34,412 bases of DNA, taken from assembly GCA_903925075.1 (NCBI GenBank), contig CAIYDQ010000066.1, positions 1-34,412 of the forward strand. The letters are read 5' to 3'. Below the pieces are notes generated by a model that had not been told where the DNA came from, ran no database searches, and saw only the letters and a list, made by a program, of their open reading frames with translations. Below, piece by piece: positions 24,083 through 30,752 of this stretch. A program made the translations under genes and the position numbers. The DNA is from an uncultured Geobacter sp. (GTDB taxonomy: Bacteria > Desulfobacterota > Desulfuromonadia > Geobacterales > Geobacteraceae). Positions within the stretch are counted from its first letter, which is position 1, and each line of letters opens with the position of its first letter.

Positions 24083-24999
24083 GCGGGTTCCTGGACCGAC
24101 GCGACCTCCGAGGCCGGGATCGAGTCCAGCGCCTTGAGCAGGGTCTGTTCATTCAGCCCGGTCAGTTTGGAGAGGAGCTGGAACAGGGGAGCGGGGAGCG
24201 GAGCCGGGATCTGGATCGCCTCTTCGGTGGCCGGATGTTTCAGCCTGGTGGTGAATGAATGCAGGACGTGTCCGGTGAAACCCGCCAGCGGCCTGCCGCC
24301 GTAGCGCTTGTCGCCGAGGATCGGGTGGCCGATGATTTTGAAGTGCTGTCTGATCTGGTGCATCCTGCCGGTGAGCGGATAAACGGCGACCAGCGCGCCA
24401 TGCCCCCCTTGAAAAAGCCGCAGATACCGTGTTTGCGACTCTTTGCCGTCCAGCGGCGCGTCGATCGTCCCCTCTTTAGGCAGTTTCCCCTCGACCATGG
24501 CCAGGTACAGCTTGCCCAGACCCTCGTTGTGCACCATCTTGCCGAACATGCCTGCCGCGACCGCGCTTTTAGCCATGATGATGGCGCCGGAAGTCCCCTT
24601 GTCGAGCCGGTTCACCGGCCTGAGTCTCCCCACTCCGTCTCTTTTTTGCAAAAAACTTTCCCCCAGGTCCACAAGGTTTTCCTCGTCAGGGTCCTCGGTG
24701 GCGTGCACGGCGAGGCCGGGCGCCTTGTTGATGCAGACGATCCAACTGTCTTCGAAGAGGATGTCGAGTTCCGGGGTCAGGCGGGCGAGGAAGGCGGACG
24801 TCTTGCCGCTTTCTTTCAGCGTGATCTTGTCGCCGCTGGCAAGGATCCGATCCGCCTCGGCCGGAGCGCCGTTCACCGCCAGGTGTCCGGCGTTGAGAAG
24901 TTTTTTAAGGTAGGAAAACTGCGCGCTCGGCAGCAGGTTGCGCAGAAAACTGTCCACGCGCCTGAAGTGGTCTTTGGCATTTATCTGGTAAGTTAGCAT
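24079..24999 (-). CDS. RluA/RluC-family 23S rRNA or tRNA pseudouridine synthase
   Basis: Converts specific uridines in RNA to pseudouridine. From ATG 24999 it has 306 residues: an S4 RNA-binding domain at about 12-60 (RRVDSFLRNLLPSAQFSYLK, then AVNGAP), then the catalytic domain. The active-site motif reads NRLDKGTSGAII, with catalytic Asp133; most family members have His where this one has Asn. Later motifs TGRMHQIRQHFKIIGHPILGDKRYGG and GHVLHSFTTRLKHP are typical. No clear ribosome-binding site precedes the ATG, and an in-frame TTG at 25035 is possible. The target uridine cannot be told from sequence. Confidence 0.93.
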   Translation of the reverse strand: MLTYQINAKDHFRRVDSFLRNLLPSAQFSYLKKLLNAGHLAVNGAPAEADRILASGDKITLKESGKTSAFLARLTPELDILFEDSWIVCINKAPGLAVHATEDPDEENLVDLGESFLQKRDGVGRLRPVNRLDKGTSGAIIMAKSAVAAGMFGKMVHNEGLGKLYLAMVEGKLPKEGTIDAPLDGKESQTRYLRLFQGGHGALVAVYPLTGRMHQIRQHFKIIGHPILGDKRYGGRPLAGFTGHVLHSFTTRLKHPATEEAIQIPAPLPAPLFQLLSKLTGLNEQTLLKALDSIPASEVASVQEPA

Positions 25000-25493
25000 G
25001 GGGGGGACTATACGCTCATGGAGGAACCGGCGCAAGAGTACATTCGGGCTCGTTTCTCAGCGGCTTTGGTCCGTCTCGACCTGCGCCCTCAAAATCATCT
25101 TCGCCGCGTGCATGGCTTACCCGCGTGCCCTTTCCCTGCGTCCGCGAGTCTTTTCTTCGACAGGTCTGTCATCTGCGCCGGGTTTTCCCCCCGGACACTG
25201 TCACGCCTCCTGCCTTTCGATGAGTGCTGCCATCTCACCGAAATTTTCTCCCAGACGGAAGAAATTCGTTGACAGGCCGTCGAGTCAATGATATTGACAA
25301 CTACATTCATTTTCAGCTTAGTGCCGTGGAAACGCTCCTGCACATGTTTCCCCGTCGATGGACGGTCAAACTAGAAGTATGCGGAGAGCGGAATGACCCA
25401 GGCGAATGACGTACCAATTGCCGGCGCGACTACGCATTCGACCACGGCTTAGCATGCGGATCCGAGGATCACCGTTTCCGACAGGGGGACTAC
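25000..25493. other. Intergenic region upstream of the iron-uptake operon
   Basis: About 490 bases between the divergent pseudouridine-synthase gene and the DUF3793 gene. No reading frame here has both a good start signal and a recognisable product. A sigma-70-type promoter lies at 25269-25297. The AT-rich stretch around it (25286-25318) includes AATGA...TCATT half-sites, suggestive of a Fur-type operator but too imperfect to call. Confidence 0.55.
25269..25297 (+). promoter_or_regulatory. Sigma-70-type promoter for the DUF3793-feo operon
   Basis: A perfect TTGACA (25269-25274) is followed after 17 bases by TATTGA (25292-25297). A second TTGACA begins at 25294. The AT-rich sequence overlapping and following the -10 (AATGATATTG...CATTCATTTTCA) could hold an iron-responsive operator. 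The 5' leader to the DUF3793 gene would be about 190 bases. Confidence 0.5.
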
Positions 25494-26213
25494 ATGTTGC
25501 ATCAAGTGCATCAAGAAACCTGGCACGACTCGACCGGGATCAACCGCCCCGTCTGGCAGCATCTGTCCATGAAGTTCCCCGACGGGCGTGACTGTCTTGC
25601 CGCCTTTCTTGCCCTGGAGACGGCTGAAGTCCTCTGGGGCAGCAAGCCGGGAAACCTCATCAGCATCGTGAACCGTCAACGCCCCTGCGGCCGCAACCTC
25701 TATGCGCTCTGGGACAGCTACGGGATCGGCCTCATGGAGGAGTTCGGCCTGAAATTCAGGGAGCTTGCCGACAACGCCGGCCATCGCCTGCTTTTGATCT
25801 ATCATGAGGAATCGATGGACGCGCTGCTGGCTCAGAAGAAGGTCGCTGCCGTGCTCGCCCGTGCCGGGTACCGCGCTCCGTCCGATCGAAAACTGACTCT
25901 GGACGCACTTCAGGAGAAGATGACGGCAGGTGGCTTCCCGCACGAAATCGGCGTATTCCTCGGCTATCCGCTCAAGGACGTGGTCGGCTTCATGGGATGG
26001 GTCCAGCTTCCCTTTTCCTGCCAGGGACCCTGGAAAATCTTCGGCAGGCCAGACGAAAGTCTGCAACTTGCCGAACTCCATCGCGTTTGCCGTTGCCGCA
26101 TGGCCGAGCTCCTTTCCTGCGGCGCTCCTCCTCTTAATTGCGTGAGCCAGGCGGCGCAGCATGCCTCCTGGACCTCGAAGCGCGACGGCGGTTTTTTTAC
26201 GCCCAGTTGTTGA
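25494..26213 (+). CDS. DUF3793 family protein
   Basis: 239 residues; AGGGGG precedes the ATG. The family pattern is recognisable: LAAFLALETAEVLWGSKPGNLISI near the N terminus, YGIGLMEEFGLKFREL, LLLIYHEESMDALL, and the most conserved GGFPHEIGVFLGYPLKDVVGFM. DUF3793 proteins are found mostly in anaerobes, frequently next to feo or other iron-related genes, but their function is not established. There is no signal peptide or membrane helix, so the protein is cytoplasmic. The last 30 residues contain several cysteines and look less conserved. It is the first gene of the iron operon, followed 88 bases later by feoA. Confidence 0.85.
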   Translation: MLHQVHQETWHDSTGINRPVWQHLSMKFPDGRDCLAAFLALETAEVLWGSKPGNLISIVNRQRPCGRNLYALWDSYGIGLMEEFGLKFRELADNAGHRLLLIYHEESMDALLAQKKVAAVLARAGYRAPSDRKLTLDALQEKMTAGGFPHEIGVFLGYPLKDVVGFMGWVQLPFSCQGPWKIFGRPDESLQLAELHRVCRCRMAELLSCGAPPLNCVSQAAQHASWTSKRDGGFFTPSC

Positions 26214-26301
26214 AAATGAATTGCATTATTGCCGGGGCGCCGCCTCCGGACAAGGCTCGGACAGTCGGCTAACCGGCATGAATTACATCAAAGGAGTCAT
26301 C

Positions 26302-26553
26302 ATGGTACCCCTCGGGCTTTTGAACCCCGGAGAGCAGGGCGTAATAACCGCAATCAGATTGACCCCGACCTGCGCCCCCGGCGCGGACCGGCAAAAATGC
26401 GACTGCCGCGTGGAAGACATGGGGCTCAGGGTCGGCAAGACGGTGCAGATGCTCAACAATGGCAGCCCGATCCTTTTGAAGGTGGACGAATCGAGGATCG
26501 CCGTGGACCGCGGCCTGGCGATGAAGATAATGATCAAGGAGGTGGGTCGATGA
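26302..26553 (+). CDS. feoA: FeoA-type SH3-like protein with Cys-rich insertion (first copy)
   Basis: 83 residues from ATG 26302, which follows AAAGGAG; an ATG at 26278 is in frame but has no ribosome-binding site. FeoA proteins are small SH3-fold partners of FeoB in ferrous-iron uptake. The family frame is visible (LNPGEQGVITAIRL, VEDMGLRVGKTVQMLNNGSPILLKVDESRIAVDRGLAMKI). Unusually, the loop at residues 21-35 is expanded and holds three cysteines (Cys24, Cys33, Cys35), which could bind iron or an Fe-S cluster; this is inference. It overlaps the second feoA by four bases. Confidence 0.9.
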   Translation: MVPLGLLNPGEQGVITAIRLTPTCAPGADRQKCDCRVEDMGLRVGKTVQMLNNGSPILLKVDESRIAVDRGLAMKIMIKEVGR

Positions 26554-26777
26554 ATCTGGCGCAGCTGAAACCGGGGGAGAAGGGGCGAATAACCGCCATC
26601 GGGGTTTCCGGCCCCTTGAAGAGACGCCTCATGGACATGGGGGTGTTGGTGGGTGAAGAGGTGAAAGTGGTCAAGGTGGCGCCCATGGGCGACCCGCTCG
26701 AGGTATTCATCAAGAGCTACCACCTTTCTCTGCGCAAGAATGAGGCAGAGGGTATCGCCGTGGAGGTGTCGTTGTGA
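26550..26777 (+). CDS. feoA: FeoA-type SH3-like protein (second copy)
   Basis: 75 residues, the canonical FeoA length, with AAGGAGG before the ATG. The motifs LKPGEKGRITAIGVSGPLKRRLMDMGVLVGEEVKV and the MGDPLEVFIKSYHLSLRKNEAEGI ending match the usual FeoA, without the cysteine insertion of the first copy. The two copies are only distantly similar. Start and stop overlap both neighbours by four bases (ATGA upstream, GTGA downstream), so feoA-feoA-feoB are translationally coupled. Confidence 0.95.
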   Translation: MNLAQLKPGEKGRITAIGVSGPLKRRLMDMGVLVGEEVKVVKVAPMGDPLEVFIKSYHLSLRKNEAEGIAVEVSL

Positions 26778-29029
26778 CCGCCGAGGCGCTACGCAAGGAA
26801 AACATCCCCGCGGCGGAGGCCCGGGTACCGCAACGGGGCGAACTGCGCCCGGTAGAGAAGCGGACCATCACCGTGGCGGTGGCGGGGAACCCCAACGCGG
26901 GAAAATCCACCCTGATCAACGCCATCGCCGGCTCCCGACTGCACGTGGGGAACTGGCCGGGGGTAACGGTGGAGAAGAAGGAAGCTTCCTTCGAGTACGC
27001 CGGCGCCAGGATTCGTCTGATCGACCTCCCCGGCACCTATTCGCTCTCCCCCTATACACAGGAAGAGATCATCGCCCGCGATTATCTGGTCAATGAGCGC
27101 CCCGACCTGATCATCAACGTGGTCGACGCCACCAACCTGGAGCGAAACCTCTACCTTACCGTCCAACTCATGGACCTGGGCATACCGATGGTGATGGCGC
27201 TCAATATCTTCGACGAGGCGCAGGCCAAAGGATATCGAATCGACGTCGGCGGGATCGAAAAAATGCTGGGCATCGCGGTGATCCCCACCTCGGCCACCAA
27301 GAAGAGCGGCCTCGACGAACTCTTGAAGAGCGCCATCGCCACGGCGAAGGATCCGCAGGGGCATCTCCCGCAGCAGCTCAATTACGGGGAGGATATCGAG
27401 ATGGCGGCCGATTTCATTGCCGGGGAACTGATCGCCGGCCACCCGGCACTCATTGAGCGCTATCCGCGGCGCTGGCTCCTGCTGAAGCTCATGGAGGGCG
27501 ACGGCCATGTCCAGAAGGTAACCGGCTTCGGCGGGAATCTTCTGGAGGAAGCCCTGCGCCATCTGAAAAGGGCGCACGGCGAAGACATCGAGGCGGTGAT
27601 GGCCGAGGCCCGCTATGCGCTCGCCACCGGCCTCACCCGGGAAGTGCTGCAGAAGCCGGAGCTGCCCAAGACAGAACTGACCGAGAAGATAGACCGGGTG
27701 GTGCTGCACCGCGTGTTCGGCATCCCGATCTTCCTGGCCGCCATGTGGATCATGTTCAAACTCACCTTCGACCTCTCCAAGCCGTTTGCCGACTGGATCG
27801 GGGCCATGATCTCGGGTCCTTTCAAGCGGCTGGCCGAAGCCCTGCTCGGCGCGATACATGCGCCCGCCTGGACCGTTTCGCTGGCCACCGACGGGGTAAT
27901 CGCCGGGACCGGCAACGTGCTGGTCTTCGTCCCCATGATCTTCGCCATGATGTTCTTCATCACCTTCCTGGAGGGGAGCGGCTACATGGCGCGCGCCGCC
28001 TTCGTCATGGACCGGGCCATGCATTCCATCGGCCTGCACGGCAAGTCGTTCATCCCCATGCTGCTCGGTGTCGGCTGCAACGTTCCCGCCATCTACGCGA
28101 CGCGCACCCTGGAGAACCCGCGCGACAAGGCGCTCACCGCACTGCTGGTCCCGCTCATGTCCTGCGGCGCGAGGCTTCCGGTCTACGTCGTCTTCATCGG
28201 AGCCTTCTTCCCCAAGCACGGCGGATCGGTCCTGTGGTCTTTGTACATGATGGGAATACTGCTGGCCATCGGCATGGGATTCGTCTTCAAAAAGACCCTT
28301 TTCAAGGGGGAAGCTCCCATGTTCATCATGGAACTCCCTCCCTACCGGATGCCTTCCTTGAGGAGCCTGCTGATCCATACCTGGGAAAAAGGGAAACACT
28401 TCCTGATCAAGGCGGGAACCTACATCCTGGCGGTATCGATCATGGTCTGGTTTCTCCTCAATCTCCCCTGGGGAGTGGAGCACAAGAAGGATTCCTACCT
28501 GGGCCAGGTAGGCGCGATCGTTGCCCCCGCCCTTAAGCCGCTGGGCTTTGGCACCTGGGAGGCGAGCTCTTCTCTGATCGCCGGGCTGGTTGCCAAGGAG
28601 ATCGTGGTGGGGACCATGGGCGAGATTTACCTGAAAAAGGAGGCCGCGAATGAGGCGGCGAAGCCGTCGTTGGGCGAAGAGCTGAAAGAGGTCGGCTCCT
28701 CCTTCTTGAAGGCTGCGGGGGAATCCGCCGCCAACATCACCTCCACCTTCGGGATCACCAGCATCTCAGCCGAAGAGGACGCCGCCAAGGCGGCGGAACG
28801 CTCGCCGCTGCGGGCGGAGTTGAAGAACCAGTTCACGCCGCTTGCGGCCTACGCCTTCATCACCTTCGTGCTGCTCTACATGCCCTGCGTGGTGGCAGCC
28901 GTCGCCATGGTGCAGGAGTTCGGCACCTGGAAGTGGTACGGGATCGCCTTCGGCTACCAGATGTTCCTCGCCTGGGGCGTGGCGTGCCTGGTTTTCCAGG
29001 GTGGAAAACTTATCGGGCTGGGAGGTTGA
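26774..29029 (+). CDS. feoB: Ferrous iron transporter FeoB
   Basis: 751 residues; GTG start overlaps the previous stop, with GGAGG seven bases upstream. FeoB is the GTP-gated inner-membrane Fe2+ permease. After a 31-residue extension, the G-protein domain shows G1 GNPNAGKST (38-46), G3 DLPG (84-87), G4 as NIFD (144-147; NxxD) and G5 SATKK (173-177). A helical regulatory domain follows, then the membrane part with two Gate motifs, including GSGYMARAAFVMDR, GCNVPAIYATRT and the conserved cysteine in MSCGARLPVYV. A long hydrophilic segment (about 620-680) before the last membrane helices is larger than in E. coli FeoB. Confidence 0.97.
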   Translation: MTAEALRKENIPAAEARVPQRGELRPVEKRTITVAVAGNPNAGKSTLINAIAGSRLHVGNWPGVTVEKKEASFEYAGARIRLIDLPGTYSLSPYTQEEIIARDYLVNERPDLIINVVDATNLERNLYLTVQLMDLGIPMVMALNIFDEAQAKGYRIDVGGIEKMLGIAVIPTSATKKSGLDELLKSAIATAKDPQGHLPQQLNYGEDIEMAADFIAGELIAGHPALIERYPRRWLLLKLMEGDGHVQKVTGFGGNLLEEALRHLKRAHGEDIEAVMAEARYALATGLTREVLQKPELPKTELTEKIDRVVLHRVFGIPIFLAAMWIMFKLTFDLSKPFADWIGAMISGPFKRLAEALLGAIHAPAWTVSLATDGVIAGTGNVLVFVPMIFAMMFFITFLEGSGYMARAAFVMDRAMHSIGLHGKSFIPMLLGVGCNVPAIYATRTLENPRDKALTALLVPLMSCGARLPVYVVFIGAFFPKHGGSVLWSLYMMGILLAIGMGFVFKKTLFKGEAPMFIMELPPYRMPSLRSLLIHTWEKGKHFLIKAGTYILAVSIMVWFLLNLPWGVEHKKDSYLGQVGAIVAPALKPLGFGTWEASSSLIAGLVAKEIVVGTMGEIYLKKEAANEAAKPSLGEELKEVGSSFLKAAGESAANITSTFGITSISAEEDAAKAAERSPLRAELKNQFTPLAAYAFITFVLLYMPCVVAAVAMVQEFGTWKWYGIAFGYQMFLAWGVACLVFQGGKLIGLGG

Positions 29030-29030
29030 C

Positions 29031-29165
29031 ATGGGCATTTCAGATATGGTCATAGCGGTCGCGATACTGGCAGCTGCGAGCTACCTCCTCTACATCTCCC
29101 TTTGGAAGAAGAAGGGGAATTGCTGCGGTTACGGTTGCAGCGGCGGAGGCTGCGGCAAGAAATAG
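29031..29165 (+). CDS. FeoB-associated Cys-rich membrane protein
   Basis: 44 residues. An N-terminal membrane helix (about 5-25) is followed by a short basic stretch (WKKKG) and a tail with four cysteines (CCGYGCSGGGC), then Lys-Lys. This is the architecture of the small FeoB-associated Cys-rich proteins often encoded after feoB in place of FeoC. The ATG follows GGAGG and lies one base after the feoB stop. It probably works with FeoB at the inner membrane, perhaps handling Fe2+ on the cytoplasmic side; the mechanism is not established. Confidence 0.92.
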   Translation: MGISDMVIAVAILAAASYLLYISLWKKKGNCCGYGCSGGGCGKK

Positions 29166-29231
29166 CGGGGAAGACGCAAACGGCTGGCAGCCAAGGAAGG
29201 GAGTTCCGACTCGGCGTGTGCCGCCTCAAGG

Positions 29232-29260
29232 TTGACACTAACCGCCTGATGCCTTACTAT
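29232..29260 (+). promoter_or_regulatory. Sigma-70 promoter upstream of the outer-membrane-type gene
   Basis: TTGACA (29232-29237), 17 bases, TACTAT (29255-29260). This is a near-consensus promoter. Transcription would start about 29267, inside the following hairpin, leaving a leader of some 240 bases to the gene at 29504. Confidence 0.6.
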
Positions 29261-29294
29261 CGCCCCCCGTTTGGTTACGCACAAACGGGGGGCG
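29261..29294. terminator. Strong GC hairpin after the feo operon
   Basis: CGCCCCCCGTTT pairs perfectly with AAACGGGGGGCG around a ten-base loop. No T run follows, so it is not a textbook terminator, but it probably ends or protects the feo transcript. It overlaps the predicted start of transcription from the promoter at 29232. Confidence 0.5.
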
Positions 29295-29503
29295 CCGCGG
29301 TTCGATTACTCAATCCCTTCCGTCCCTCTTGCAGCATTTGTTTTTTATAATAGCTGGCAGGGCAATTGGAGCGCAATTTGAATGGTATCTTGTTGCTCCA
29401 GGATATATTTTCGTAACCGACTGTTGCATTGCGGCCTGTGAAGGGAATCCGCGGCCGCTGCAGGTTCCGGCAGCAGGATAGTTTAAAGTTTCCGTGAGTC
29501 GAG

Positions 29504-30694
29504 GTGGGAGCCATAACTTACCGGTCAGTTTTCATACGTTGCCTGCCGACTCTCGTCTTGGTTGCGTGCCTCGCATGCTCGCCGGCGCAGGCTGATACGG
29601 CGGTGCCGGCGAAGGTTCCGACAGCGCCGCCTGCACAGTCTATTTGCGAGCCGGCCGAGTCCTTGTCCGTCACGCCCGTTACGGGGCCAACGGAGCAGGG
29701 GAGGCCGGACATTTGCGTTCCTTTGTCGGCGGAGCCTGGAGCCGGCGGGACCACCTTCATGGAAATGGTGAACAAAAGGGTCAGCAGCATCGGCAGGACC
29801 GCGGATGAGAGTCATGCCCGTTTGGAGCGCAGCATCCTTCACCAGGAGATTCGCCTGGACGATTTTTTCGGCAGGCGGCACAGCCAACCGGAGTCGAACA
29901 CCTCATATCTCTTGCACTGGTATAGCTCGCTTCGCATGCAACAGGGCGGGGGCTTGCTGCCGGGGTCGACGCTACGCGCCAGTTTTGATCTTTCCCATAT
30001 AAACGAACGCCTGCGCTTGGCCATTGCCGGGCAGGACAAGCCGGAACCGTTGGCTCCAAGTCTCCCGGAGGATCCGGGAAGCCCGGGTTTCGACCGGACC
30101 TTTCAGGGCGCCCGCCTCCTCAACACCGAGCTTCGCTACCAGTTCATTCACTCCGACGAGACCGATTTATTCCTGGGAGCGGGGGTAAAGCTGGCCTTGC
30201 CGCCGCAGGTTTTTGCCAGAGCCAGTTACCAATATGTGTACAGGATAAGCGAGGTCTCGCTGTTGCGCTTTGGGGAGACCGTCTTCGCCAGGACCCCTGA
30301 TGGTGAAGGGGAAACCACAGAATTCAGTCTTGAACGGTTGCTCAACCCGAGGACCATCCTGCGCTGTGCCAACAGCGGCACCGTCTCCAGGGAGATCAAG
30401 GGCGTCGAATGGGGAAGCGAATTTTCCCTGATCCGCGAACTTTCCACGCGCAGCGCCGTCACCGTGACGGCCGGGGCTTACGGCAATACGAGTTTGAACG
30501 ATTGGATGAACAATTACCTGCTGCGGGTGCGCTATCGTCGCAACTTTTTGCGAAGCTGGCTTTTTTACGAACTGGAGCCGGAGATGTCCTGGCCGCGCCA
30601 GCCCGACGGCAGTTTCGCCAGCAACTATGCTCTGACCTTGCGCCTGGACATCGTGTTTCAAGGGAAAGAGAAGAGGGCAACCGCCAATCCGTGA
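29504..30694 (+). CDS. Exported protein, probable outer-membrane beta-barrel; family not recognised
   Basis: 396 residues with a GTG start of moderate quality; the start is uncertain because no consensus ribosome-binding site is correctly placed. Residues 1-31 form a signal peptide (RCLPTLVLVACLACSPAQA|D). A proline-rich low-complexity stretch (about 32-75) with two cysteines follows. From about 130 to the C terminus there are alternating short amphipathic segments (for example LLHWYSSLRMQQG, TELRYQFIHSDETDLFLGAGVKLALP, FARASYQYVYRISEVSLLRFG, YLLRVRYRRNFLRSWLFYELEPEMSW, NYALTLRLDIVFQG) typical of a beta-barrel, ending in an aromatic/hydrophobic strand. I do not recognise the family and assign no substrate. 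It is convergent with the heme-kinase gene. Confidence 0.7.
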   Translation: MGAITYRSVFIRCLPTLVLVACLACSPAQADTAVPAKVPTAPPAQSICEPAESLSVTPVTGPTEQGRPDICVPLSAEPGAGGTTFMEMVNKRVSSIGRTADESHARLERSILHQEIRLDDFFGRRHSQPESNTSYLLHWYSSLRMQQGGGLLPGSTLRASFDLSHINERLRLAIAGQDKPEPLAPSLPEDPGSPGFDRTFQGARLLNTELRYQFIHSDETDLFLGAGVKLALPPQVFARASYQYVYRISEVSLLRFGETVFARTPDGEGETTEFSLERLLNPRTILRCANSGTVSREIKGVEWGSEFSLIRELSTRSAVTVTAGAYGNTSLNDWMNNYLLRVRYRRNFLRSWLFYELEPEMSWPRQPDGSFASNYALTLRLDIVFQGKEKRATANP

Positions 30695-30752
30695 AGCGCC
30701 CGCTGCACTGCTTTTCAAACATATCTTTTCTTCCCAACGCCGCCGGTTCTCT

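Larger units (their letters stand above)
29166..29503. other. Intergenic region after the feo operon
   Basis: About 338 bases. It holds a near-consensus promoter (29232-29260) directly followed by a strong hairpin (29261-29294). The remaining 200 bases before the next gene are AT-richer, with no recognisable gene or structure. Confidence 0.6.

Noticed and set aside
26789-28483. A 564-codon frame opposite feoB
   Set aside because: Antisense shadow of a clear feoB gene; low-complexity, His/Asp/Gln-rich product with no domain.
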